Shown here in pieces: positions 15,486 to 23,658 of a DNA stretch of 39,573 nt. The position numbers were made by a program, and so were the translations under genes. The stretch lies in NCBI GenBank assembly GCA_039679375.1, contig JBDKVA010000143.1, forward strand, positions 1 to 39,573. Direction: 5' to 3'. Position 1 is the first letter of the stretch, and each line of letters begins with the position of its first letter. The stretch is from JBDKVA01 sp039679375 (lineage in GTDB: Bacteria; Bacillota; Clostridia; Acetivibrionales; DTU013). The notes beneath the pieces were generated by a model. The model saw only the letters and a program-made list of their open reading frames with translations. It had not been told where the DNA came from and did not search any database.

Positions 15486-17033
15486 TTACCTGCTATATTT
15501 GTTCCTGATCTCCGCCAGGCTTTTGTAATCGTCTTTTACGTGCTCATACAGGCTTTTATACAATGCGAAATAGTCCATATACAGCGAATGGTTGCTATTA
15601 TCAGGCTCAAGCCTGTCAATATGCTCCACTTTCCGCCGTGCAATTGAAAAATCGTTGAATACGCCGGTTGCAACGCCCGCCAGGATCGCGTCGCCATATG
15701 GCGCGCCCGCCCTGTTCTTCACCAGCACGGTAGGAACATTGAAAACATCCGTTATGATTTTCCTCCAGACCCTGCTCCTTGCTCCTCCTTCATTCAGTAC
15801 AACGGGATAGTTGATCCTTCTGCCGGTATCCTTGATCAGCCTGAAGGAGTCATAGAGCGCATACGCCACCGATTCCATCATCGCCCTGACCAGATGGGCT
15901 TTCGTGTGTGACAGCGTCAGTCCGAAGATGACACCTCTCGCATGGACGTCCCAGATCGGCGTCCTCTCGCCCATCAGGTATGGAAGGGCAATGAGCCCGT
16001 TGCTTCCCGGGCTGATTCTCTCCGCCTCCATGTCCATCAGCTGATAGGAGCTGATATTGGCTAATTTCTCTATTGCCATCTCGGCAGGTGAAAATTCGTC
16101 CCGTATGTACCGCAGCAGCTGCCCTCCGGTAGTTGTGGTGGGTACGGTAATATAAGTGTTCCTGGAATCCGTCGTATACGCAAATCCGATCATGCTTTCC
16201 AGGAAGACCGGATCTTTATGGATAATGCCAAAATTGCCGCAGGTGCCCAGGTTCATCTGGATATCGCCTTCTTCAACAGCCCCTGCGCCGATCCAGCCCG
16301 CGTTACAGTCAACCTGCCCTGCCGCAACAGGTATCCCGGGTACAAGGCCGGTTTGTTCCGCCGCCTCCGCCGTTACCTCCCCGATGACCTCTTCGCAGGC
16401 AAATGCTTCCGGAATCAGCTCAGGGCTGATTCCGATCTCCTCCATCAGCCCAATATCCATTTCACGCTTCAGCAGATTGTAGGCTACTCCGTAAAAGGCG
16501 GCAGCCGAATAGTTCATGGTAGCCCTGCCTGTGAGCTTTTGCCTGATGAAGCCGTCTATGGTCAGCGCCTTGTCGATCTGCCTGTAATCGTCAATGCGGT
16601 TGTTCTTCTCCCACATCAGGTTTACGATGGCGGGATGGTCATCAAGACGGTTTTTTGATATTTCAAATATGCGTCCCTCGCCGATATGATCCTTCAGCCA
16701 CTGCACTTCCGCGGTAGCTCTGCGGTCCATCAGGTTGTATGCCCGGTTTACCGGTTCATGATTTTTATCAACCATTACCAGGGACGGAAGCGCGGAGGAA
16801 GTCCCGATCCCCTTGATGCGCTTCGGATCGATCCCGGCTTTCTGAATGCACTCCCTGATCAGTTCGCATGCCGTTATCCAATACCGATGTGCATCATGCT
16901 CCGACCAACCGGGCTTATCCGTATAAATGGGGTATTCCCGGAAAGCGTATCCAAGCGTATCCGCCTGATCATCGATTATGCAGGCCTTCGCTCCGCCGGT
17001 ACCGTAGTCGAGGCCTAGTAAATAGTCCGCCAT
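15486..17033 (-). CDS. FGGY-family carbohydrate kinase, xylulokinase-like
   Basis: A 515-residue sugar kinase. Lobe one starts LLGLDYGTGGAKACIIDD with the phosphate-binding loop. Lobe two carries PYLMGERTPIWDVHARGVIF and the signature region LNEGGARSRVWRKIITDVF followed by GAPYGDAILAGVATGVF. The closest named group by eye is xylulokinase, but FGGY substrate choice (xylulose, ribulose, erythritol and others) cannot be read from these motifs. It would phosphorylate the free ketose or polyol supplied by the isomerase-like or dehydrogenase gene of the same operon. GGGAGGAG precedes the ATG. The gene follows the fucose-isomerase-like gene by 100 bases. Confidence 0.9.
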   Translation of the reverse strand: MADYLLGLDYGTGGAKACIIDDQADTLGYAFREYPIYTDKPGWSEHDAHRYWITACELIRECIQKAGIDPKRIKGIGTSSALPSLVMVDKNHEPVNRAYNLMDRRATAEVQWLKDHIGEGRIFEISKNRLDDHPAIVNLMWEKNNRIDDYRQIDKALTIDGFIRQKLTGRATMNYSAAAFYGVAYNLLKREMDIGLMEEIGISPELIPEAFACEEVIGEVTAEAAEQTGLVPGIPVAAGQVDCNAGWIGAGAVEEGDIQMNLGTCGNFGIIHKDPVFLESMIGFAYTTDSRNTYITVPTTTTGGQLLRYIRDEFSPAEMAIEKLANISSYQLMDMEAERISPGSNGLIALPYLMGERTPIWDVHARGVIFGLTLSHTKAHLVRAMMESVAYALYDSFRLIKDTGRRINYPVVLNEGGARSRVWRKIITDVFNVPTVLVKNRAGAPYGDAILAGVATGVFNDFSIARRKVEHIDRLEPDNSNHSLYMDYFALYKSLYEHVKDDYKSLAEIRNKYSR

Positions 17034-17133
17034 CGCAGCTCCTCCCTTTCTTACTCAGAGCATGTCAAAATTCTGCAAACATTATTTTATAAACCTTATC
17101 TTGAAATGTTTTTCCGGTGCTCCTGCTATTCGG

Positions 17134-18543
17134 TCATTCGATCCCGTGCCTGTATACTTCCCATCCGAAATAATTGCCGAGCGCTTCCTCCAGGACTTTT
17201 GCGCAACTGGAGCGGTTCATTGCGACGTGATGCTCGAATCCGTTGCCGCTGATATATCTCATCAGCTTCCTGAGCTCAGGCACGCTGCATACCGCAGCTC
17301 CTCCTGCAATCTCCGCCCTTTCGCCGGTAAATTCTCCTTCACCCACATATACCTTTATTTTACCGGTGATATCATCCGTGGAAATTTTCGCATAAGTCAT
17401 GGGTCCTGCCGCTACGTTGGCTTTGCAGGCGCCAAAGCATTTCTCTGCTCCGAGGCTGTTGCCAAGAACGTCGAGATTCGAGATCTCGAAATCCTGCGCA
17501 AAAAAACTTTTCGGGAAGCTGGAGCAATGGGTATTGATGCATTTGTTCCTGTCATCGCCATAATTGTTGTTCCAGTCCAGATAAGCCGCCGGCTTGCCTG
17601 ACGCCAGCAACATGGCGTACATGGTCAGCGCTCCCGTCACATCCATCTCGCACGCACATGGGATGCCTTTTTCGCCAAGCATGCTCATGGTAACGCATGG
17701 CGCGCATCCGTAATTGATCTCAAGCGAATCCCAGCACTGCACCGCGGCAGCGTTGCATTCGTTGCGCCTGATCCAGTTTTCTATTGCAAGACCCAGCTTG
17801 GCTTGCCTGATGATTTTGTCCTCTTTTATGTATTCCGGCACCTTTCCGTAGGTTTTGATTTCAGCGGCCCGGTCCAGTACTTCCTGCGTCACTTCCGCAT
17901 TCTGCGCCGCAAAGATAATCTCCGACAGGTCTACTACACAGGTTGATATCCCAGATGCCTGCAGCAGCTTTTCAGAATAGCGCAATGTCTGAAATGGTGC
18001 AGGACGTGTTCCAATCGCACCGATCCTGGATTTTTTGAGACCTTTTACAACATTGCATACCCTGGCAAAGAATTCAACATCTCCGGTAAATTCTGCACTG
18101 CCAATGCTGCAGGTATGCTGTTCCGTATCGGTAAACCTTATGCCGTACTGCCTCATGTTGTTGCAGACGGATAGCTTGCCGCAGAACGCATCTCTCCGGT
18201 TATTCACATCAATCCTGTCAAGATCGTCGTCACAGGCTTGTACCAATACCGGGACATTTAGTTCCGACAGGCTTATCGCGCTTACAACTCCCACCTCGTC
18301 GCCGAAATTCGGAAGAATGACAATGATCCCATCGATCCGGTCCCTGTTGTCCCTAAAAAGCTTTGCGCATATCCTGGCGTCCCCTCTCGTTTCTACCGCA
18401 CCATATCCGGTATCGGTTTCCGAAAGGACAACGGCCTCGTGCCCCATCCCATGAAGCTTGTCAATGATCTCTTTCCTTCCTGTCCGGGCCAGATGCGCAG
18501 GAAAGAACCCCCTTGTAGATACGATTACACCGAATGTTCCCAT
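17134..18543 (-). CDS. L-fucose/L-arabinose isomerase family protein
   Basis: A 469-residue cytosolic protein with the three-part layout of the FucI/AraA fold: an N-terminal Rossmann-like domain (GIIVILPNFGDEVGVVSAI; PVLVQACDD), a central domain (VQCWDSLEINYGCAPCVTMS; GIPCACEMDVTGALTMYAML) with Glu and Asp at the usual metal-binding places, and a C-terminal barrel. Members convert aldoses to ketoses with a divalent metal; a related group acts on sulfoquinovose. The substrate here is unknown. It is the first gene of the operon, with AAGGAGG before the ATG and a LacI-type palindrome 84 bases upstream. Confidence 0.85.
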   Translation of the reverse strand: MGTFGVIVSTRGFFPAHLARTGRKEIIDKLHGMGHEAVVLSETDTGYGAVETRGDARICAKLFRDNRDRIDGIIVILPNFGDEVGVVSAISLSELNVPVLVQACDDDLDRIDVNNRRDAFCGKLSVCNNMRQYGIRFTDTEQHTCSIGSAEFTGDVEFFARVCNVVKGLKKSRIGAIGTRPAPFQTLRYSEKLLQASGISTCVVDLSEIIFAAQNAEVTQEVLDRAAEIKTYGKVPEYIKEDKIIRQAKLGLAIENWIRRNECNAAAVQCWDSLEINYGCAPCVTMSMLGEKGIPCACEMDVTGALTMYAMLLASGKPAAYLDWNNNYGDDRNKCINTHCSSFPKSFFAQDFEISNLDVLGNSLGAEKCFGACKANVAAGPMTYAKISTDDITGKIKVYVGEGEFTGERAEIAGGAAVCSVPELRKLMRYISGNGFEHHVAMNRSSCAKVLEEALGNYFGWEVYRHGIE

Positions 18544-18626
18544 TATGACACCCTCCTTCTTGTTACAGAGCGTTCCGCTTTATTTTGCAAATGTTTTTCC
18601 CACACTCTGATTTTTACTGTATTTTA

Positions 18627-18640
18627 TAAAACCGGTTTTA
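18627..18640. promoter_or_regulatory. LacI-type operator before the sugar operon
   Basis: TAAAACCGGTTTTA is a perfect 14-base palindrome with the central CG typical of LacI-family operators. It lies between the lacI stop and the start of the isomerase-like gene, next to TATAAA on the minus strand, where a bound repressor would block initiation. Its core recurs at 19802-19811 before lacI itself. Confidence 0.75.
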
Positions 18641-18656
18641 CATTTCCATAAAAAAA

Positions 18657-19769
18657 TTATTCCTTTATAAGTACACTGCTTTCACGTACTACAAGCCTTG
18701 GTTCAAAGATAATCCTTCTGGACAATCTCTTCCCGTTTCCATTCAGCCGGTCCATCAATAATTCTGCCGCCGTTCTTCCTATTTCGTACTGCGCAATGGA
18801 TACACTGGAGAGCCTGGGTTTTACCCTGAAACCGATATCGATATTATCCATACCTACAACTGCCATATCCTTTGGCATTCTGAGCCCTTCATCCTCAAAT
18901 GCGCTCATTGCACCCAGCGCAAGAAGGTCATTGGCGGCACATACGGCGCTTGGCCTCTCCTTCATACCCATAAAGTACTTTCCGGCTTCGTATCCGCTGC
19001 TTTCCGAATAATTTCCCCAAAATATGTAATCTTCTTTTATTTTAATTCCGTTTTCGATCAACGCATTGCAATATCCGCTGTAACGTTCCCTGAACACTTC
19101 CAGGTCCTTTACGCCGCCAATATAGGCAATGTTTGCATGCCCTTGTGAGATCAAATGCTTTGTCGCCGCATACATCCCTTTTCCCGTATCCACACCGACA
19201 TAGTCATAACGGTCGGTTTCCCTGCCGCCGAGCTGAGCGGCACTGATCCCGCTGATCACAAGGGGGCTGTTGATCCGGCCGATTTCCTTCAGGTGCTCCT
19301 GATCAAAATGGAAGGTTACCAGAATCATGCCGTCTGCAAAATTCTCGTGCATCATTTTCAGCGCTTTGATTTCATCCTGTACCTTCCCGTCCGTATAGTA
19401 AAGCACAAGTGAGTAGGCGTTGAACTTGGCCACATTCTGGACCGCCTTGATCAAATCGATGTAAAAGGGATTATCCGTATCAGGTATTGCGAGGAAAATC
19501 AGCCCGGTCTTTTTGGTCTTAAGCGTGCGCGCCGCCCTGTTGGGAGTGAACTTCATCTCTCTTACGACTTTCTCGATCCTGCTCCTTGTCTCATCCTTGA
19601 TATATCCGACATGGTTGAGCGTCCTTGAAACCGTTCCGGGAGACACACCCGCTGCTTTTGCTATGTCATAGATCGTAAGGTTTTCCCCGTCGTCCCTCTT
19701 ATTACCGCCGGTATCATTGCCGATTCTTTCCGAGATGTTTTTTTTATATTTTTTATCTTTATTATCCAT
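18657..19769 (-). CDS. LacI-family transcriptional regulator
   Basis: A 370-residue repressor. After a charged 30-residue lead comes the LacI helix-turn-helix and hinge (LTIYDIAKAAGVSPGTVSRT; later NRAARTLKTKKTGLI), then a periplasmic-binding-protein-like sugar-sensing domain (VSAIQYEIGRTAAELLM-like C-terminus SVSIAQYEIGRTAAELLMDR). I chose the ATG at 19769 with AGGA just upstream. The ATG at 19814 lacks a site and would sit about where transcription begins. Palindromes before this gene and before the downstream operon share the core AAACCGGTTT, so it probably represses both and is released by a sugar of the pathway. Confidence 0.92.
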   Translation of the reverse strand: MDNKDKKYKKNISERIGNDTGGNKRDDGENLTIYDIAKAAGVSPGTVSRTLNHVGYIKDETRSRIEKVVREMKFTPNRAARTLKTKKTGLIFLAIPDTDNPFYIDLIKAVQNVAKFNAYSLVLYYTDGKVQDEIKALKMMHENFADGMILVTFHFDQEHLKEIGRINSPLVISGISAAQLGGRETDRYDYVGVDTGKGMYAATKHLISQGHANIAYIGGVKDLEVFRERYSGYCNALIENGIKIKEDYIFWGNYSESSGYEAGKYFMGMKERPSAVCAANDLLALGAMSAFEDEGLRMPKDMAVVGMDNIDIGFRVKPRLSSVSIAQYEIGRTAAELLMDRLNGNGKRLSRRIIFEPRLVVRESSVLIKE

Positions 19770-19801
19770 ATTGATCCTATCCGAAGATATAGTAGAATAA
19801 A

Positions 19802-19811
19802 AAACCGGTTT
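19802..19811. promoter_or_regulatory. Second copy of the LacI operator core
   Basis: AAACCGGTTT repeats the core of the palindrome at 18627-18640; twelve of fourteen positions agree over the longer window. It lies just downstream of the lacI -10, at about +10, which fits autorepression. Confidence 0.65.
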
Positions 19812-19823
19812 CATATATATTTA

Positions 19824-19852
19824 ATTCTACAATAGTCTGGTGTTAAAATCAA
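19824..19852 (-). promoter_or_regulatory. lacI promoter
   Basis: TTGATT (19852-19847) and TAGAAT (19829-19824) are 17 bases apart on the minus strand, 55 bases before the chosen lacI start. The transcript would begin near 19817, leaving the operator core in the early transcribed region. Confidence 0.6.
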
Positions 19853-19882
19853 GTACATTTCGTGTCCATTCCCTCCGGCAGT

Positions 19883-22531
19883 CTATATTAAATTATAGAT
19901 ATCCGAAAATTCGATGTTTACCATTTCAGCTTCATTGTTCAGGATAATGGCCTGCCTGCTCTCTTTCGGCTGATCTATGAGCCTTACGGGAAGCTCAATT
20001 TTAAATATGCTTCCCTTGCCGACCTTACTTTTTACGCTTATTTTTCCGCCATGCATTTCAACAAGCGATTTAACAATGCATAAGCCGATGCCGCACCCCT
20101 CGCTGTTGCGATACAGGGACTTATCGACCTGGTGAAACCTTTTGAATATAAATTCAAGATGCTTTTGATCAATACCAATTCCCTTATCCTTAATCAAAAT
20201 TTCAACTAACCCGCCCTTATCTGAAATTTTAACGCAAATCTTATTTTCAGTATCGGAGAACTTAATTGCATTTGAAATCAGGTTCAAAATAATCCTCTCT
20301 ATCATTACCGGATCGCAAGCAATCATGATCTCATCCGTATCTGCTTCAAAATCAATCGTTATGCCTTTGTTCCTTATATACTCCGATATAGTCTTTATAA
20401 TACCCCGTACAATACCGATTATATTTTCATTCCTGATATTCAATTCGAAAAAACCCGAATCGATTTTTGTCAAATCCGTGATGTTGTTGATCAGCTTTGT
20501 GAACCTGTAGCAGTTCCGCCTTATGATCTCAATATTCCTGTTTAGCTTTTCCCTGTTTGATTCAAGCGAATTGTTCCTCAAATAGAACTCCATCAGCTGG
20601 TTCGTTGAAAAAATTGCATTCAGAGGAGTCTTCAGTTCATGCGATACATTGGCAAATATTTGATCCTGGACTTTAAGAGCTTCCTGCATTTTATTTTTTT
20701 CTTTTATCTCATCTGTAATATCGATCACAATGATGATTACTTCTGCAGCAATATTATTAATGCCGGGCACAGGCTGAAAAATGAGCTTGAAAAATTTATC
20801 CTCCAAACCGGCGAATTTTTTTAAGCTGTAAATATACGAGCCGCCATTATCTCTTACCGCTTTGTGAATTAATTTCAGAAGCTTAAAATTATCTTCGGCA
20901 GTTATAAAATCACCGATCATGTTAAAACCGGAATGCCCCTGATTCATAAAAGCAGTGACCTTATAGTTCATATCCAGCACTTTCATCTCAGGATACGAAT
21001 ATCTCAATAATCCGATCTCAAGATTTTCGATCATCCTGCTCAACATATCGTACTGTGTCTTTAAAAATTGGGCCTCTTCATTTTTTACTCTGTCCGTAAT
21101 GTCTCTGATCAGCAATACCCCTGAATCAAAATTCCCTCTTTTATCAAAAATAGGAGTATAATTTGCTTCTACATTAATGATGCTTTCGTTGATTTTAATA
21201 TTAACTCTTATATTGGAGAATTTCTCACACTTCAGCAATTGGATTATTGACACATTTTTTTTTGGTATCAGGTTCCCGTTTGCAAGATAAAAATCGGCCT
21301 GTTCCAACATTTTTTGCAGGAAAAACATATTATCCACACTGGATTTGTTGGCATTTATTAAATTACCATCCTTATCAAAGGTAAATATGGCATCCGACAT
21401 TTCTTCAACAATAATTTCCAATTTCTCTTTCTGATGCCTGAGTAAATTGTCCTTATTTACCCGGTCAGTAATGTCGCGGGTACACAAAACCGCCTTTTCT
21501 ACATTTCCATTACTATCATAAAGAGGACTTCCGCTTACGCTGTAATAAAATATCCCATCCGGTCTCTGTGCTTTTATTCTTGTCTCTTTTACCCTTTCAC
21601 CCTTCAAAACTCTGCTTGACATGAAATTTTCAAAATCGATAAGATTGCCGTCCTGATCAAAATACCGGGTATCTTTAAAAGTATCAATAACATTCCTTAT
21701 AGAATCGGGGCAGCAAAAAAATTCTTTGGCGCCGCTGTTAACCAAAAAGATTTTATTCTCTTTATCGGCAATGAATACTCCGTCCGACATATTCTGTATG
21801 ATTGCTTCTATTTCCTGTTGCTGTTTTTCAACAAGCATCCTGTTGCTTACTTTCTCAGTTACATCCATTGTTTTATTGACAACATACTTTAATTTCCCTG
21901 AAATGTTGACAGGGGCAAAGGTAATATCCCAATAGGATACCATTCCATCCGGCTGCTCAAATCGGAGCTCCCTTTTGCAAAAAGGCCGGCATTCCTTTAC
22001 CATATTGTAAAAAACATCTTTTACATAATTTTCACAATATCCTGAAAAAATTTCTTTTATATTTTTACCTATGATATCTTCTTTTTTAATATGTGATCCA
22101 CCCCATAGATTCAAATATTTACTATTGGCATTTAAAAGAATACCATCGCTGCTGAATATGGCCATTCCTATTTCATTATACGTCATGTCTCTGGATAGGT
22201 ATGGAAAAACATCCTCTATTCTGGAATTGAATTCCTCTTTGACATAGTATGCCTTATCTTTTCCTCCAGGCAAATTTTCGCATGTTATGGCAACTTCCCT
22301 TGGCTCATGCCATTTTGTAAACATATAACAGCATTGCTGGCCGGTAATGTCTTTAAGACAAATTTGAGAATCTACCCGTATCAGCCCGCCTATTTCCATT
22401 AATGTTTTACCCAGGATTTCATTTTCAGAAAAGCCGGATAGGTTCAAAAAGCAGCTGTTAACCTCAGTGACAGTATCTCCTCTGCAGACAAAACAGGATC
22501 TGCCTGCAGACTTTTTCAAATAGTATTTCAT
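19883..22531 (-). CDS. Soluble multi-PAS sensor histidine kinase
   Basis: An 882-residue kinase without a signal peptide or membrane helix, hence cytosolic. About five PAS-type segments follow each other (near 10-100, 120-230, 240-355, 370-485, 500-620), several ending in the PAC-like IVVIDITDEI or VLCTRDITDRV pattern. Then come the HisKA dimerisation domain with phospho-acceptor His631 (NVSHELKTPLNAIF) and the HATPase domain (ILNLISNAIKFS; DKGIGIDQKHLEFIFKRFHQ; GIGLCIVKSLVEMHGGKISV). No receiver domain is attached and no response regulator gene is in the window, so it is an orphan kinase here. GAGGTAG precedes the ATG. Its stimulus is not visible; the PAS domains could bind haem, flavin or small molecules. 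Confidence 0.93.
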   Translation of the reverse strand: MKYYLKKSAGRSCFVCRGDTVTEVNSCFLNLSGFSENEILGKTLMEIGGLIRVDSQICLKDITGQQCCYMFTKWHEPREVAITCENLPGGKDKAYYVKEEFNSRIEDVFPYLSRDMTYNEIGMAIFSSDGILLNANSKYLNLWGGSHIKKEDIIGKNIKEIFSGYCENYVKDVFYNMVKECRPFCKRELRFEQPDGMVSYWDITFAPVNISGKLKYVVNKTMDVTEKVSNRMLVEKQQQEIEAIIQNMSDGVFIADKENKIFLVNSGAKEFFCCPDSIRNVIDTFKDTRYFDQDGNLIDFENFMSSRVLKGERVKETRIKAQRPDGIFYYSVSGSPLYDSNGNVEKAVLCTRDITDRVNKDNLLRHQKEKLEIIVEEMSDAIFTFDKDGNLINANKSSVDNMFFLQKMLEQADFYLANGNLIPKKNVSIIQLLKCEKFSNIRVNIKINESIINVEANYTPIFDKRGNFDSGVLLIRDITDRVKNEEAQFLKTQYDMLSRMIENLEIGLLRYSYPEMKVLDMNYKVTAFMNQGHSGFNMIGDFITAEDNFKLLKLIHKAVRDNGGSYIYSLKKFAGLEDKFFKLIFQPVPGINNIAAEVIIIVIDITDEIKEKNKMQEALKVQDQIFANVSHELKTPLNAIFSTNQLMEFYLRNNSLESNREKLNRNIEIIRRNCYRFTKLINNITDLTKIDSGFFELNIRNENIIGIVRGIIKTISEYIRNKGITIDFEADTDEIMIACDPVMIERIILNLISNAIKFSDTENKICVKISDKGGLVEILIKDKGIGIDQKHLEFIFKRFHQVDKSLYRNSEGCGIGLCIVKSLVEMHGGKISVKSKVGKGSIFKIELPVRLIDQPKESRQAIILNNEAEMVNIEFSDIYNLI

Positions 22532-22597
22532 AACCGGACTACCTCACAATTTATATGCACTATTCATAATTTACGTATTAATATCGTTTGAAGGATC

Positions 22598-22626
22598 ATT
22601 ATAGTATGGCCGGATACAATCCTCAA
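22598..22626 (-). promoter_or_regulatory. Promoter of the multi-PAS kinase
   Basis: Minus-strand TTGAGG (22626-22621), 17 bases, TATAAT (22603-22598). It places the start about 60 bases before the kinase ATG and separates the kinase from the creatininase gene upstream. Confidence 0.6.
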
Positions 22627-22753
22627 TGTGGAATATTATGCATTTATTTGTATATCGGATATTATCTTGTTAACCTTGAATATTTTTTTGACAAATTCAA
22701 AAGGCCGCGTACACAGAATATGCCAATATACTAGAGACTCTGTCATGACTATA

Positions 22754-23617
22754 TTAATTGACAGTATAATCATGCGGCAGCCAGGTCCCGTATCTGGGCA
22801 GAATCCTTTCACGGTTGAAATCCTCCAGTTGTTTCATCGCAGCTGCCATCCCGGGTATATCCATCGCATCCACCATATCACATATCAGTCTTTCACCCCG
22901 CTGCGCGCACGCGGCGCGTTCTTCGGCTGACCTGATCAAAGGAGTGCCCATGTGATCCGAAGGATTGTTATAATAAAACCCGACGGCGCCTCCGGGGCTT
23001 CGCACGTTCCTGAGGATGCCAGCCAGCTCCGCGGATTCTCCGGAGGGGCCGCTATAGCATACTGAATTTGATTCCGGCACATTCAGCGGTACTTCCTCAA
23101 TTTTCCCGAGTATTGAGTAGCCACCGGTTATCAGATCAAAAAAAACGGATTCGTCATAGAACTGAACCTTTTTACTTGCAGCGACCCTGATCAGATCAAT
23201 ATATATAATGGGAACCTTCGTCCTGTCAAAGAAATCACGGACCATGGCGCTTGCTGTCAGAGAGGCCGGTCCATGAAAGGAAAGATAAATCTGTCGCTTA
23301 AAACCTTGATTCAAAAGTGAAAGGGCAATTGCCTTCAGATAGGCAGTGCCTTCGGAAATGCTCATCTGGACAGTTCCGCGGCCTACCGCTGTCCCGCCGG
23401 CATAGAAATAGCAAAGGTTTGGAAGCACCAGGCCGTCTGCCGCTTCGGCCATTCTCAGCGCAAACGCCTCCGATAGTACGGCTTCGCAGTCCAGCGGAAG
23501 TCCTCCGTGAGTCTCTACCGCACCTATCGGAACAAATATCACGTCACGCCTCTCTAAAAAATCTTCCACTTCACTATTTATCATCCTGGTAAGGAATCGG
23601 GTACGCATCTCATTCAT
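22754..23617 (-). CDS. Creatininase-family metal hydrolase
   Basis: A 287-residue member of the creatininase/amidohydrolase family, metal-dependent cytosolic amidases. The key signature is FVPIGAVETHGGLPLDCEA (residues about 27-45), where E, H and D bind the metal pair. It is followed by YFYAGGTAVGRGTVQMS and by LSFHGP in place of the usual NGHGGN. Known members open cyclic or linear amides such as creatinine, mycofactocin precursor or formamidopyrimidine; the substrate here is unknown. GGAGGA precedes the ATG. It follows the acyltransferase-URO-D fusion by 41 bases and is probably the last gene of that unit. The altered HGG segment leaves some doubt about the reaction. Confidence 0.8.
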   Translation of the reverse strand: MNEMRTRFLTRMINSEVEDFLERRDVIFVPIGAVETHGGLPLDCEAVLSEAFALRMAEAADGLVLPNLCYFYAGGTAVGRGTVQMSISEGTAYLKAIALSLLNQGFKRQIYLSFHGPASLTASAMVRDFFDRTKVPIIYIDLIRVAASKKVQFYDESVFFDLITGGYSILGKIEEVPLNVPESNSVCYSGPSGESAELAGILRNVRSPGGAVGFYYNNPSDHMGTPLIRSAEERAACAQRGERLICDMVDAMDIPGMAAAMKQLEDFNRERILPRYGTWLPHDYTVN

Positions 23618-23658
23618 AATAATTCCTCCTATATTTTGTTATTACTATTACATCAGTA

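Noticed and set aside
17062..17601. 179-residue plus-strand frame
   Set aside because: Antisense to the conserved C-terminal part of the fucose-isomerase-like gene; no ribosome binding site or family resemblance.
12433..18543. Sulfoquinovose pathway (sulfo-transaldolase type, which uses a FucI-like isomerase)
   Set aside because: No transaldolase, sulfolactaldehyde dehydrogenase or sulfonate exporter is present; the FGGY kinase and DRL-like enzyme do not belong to it.
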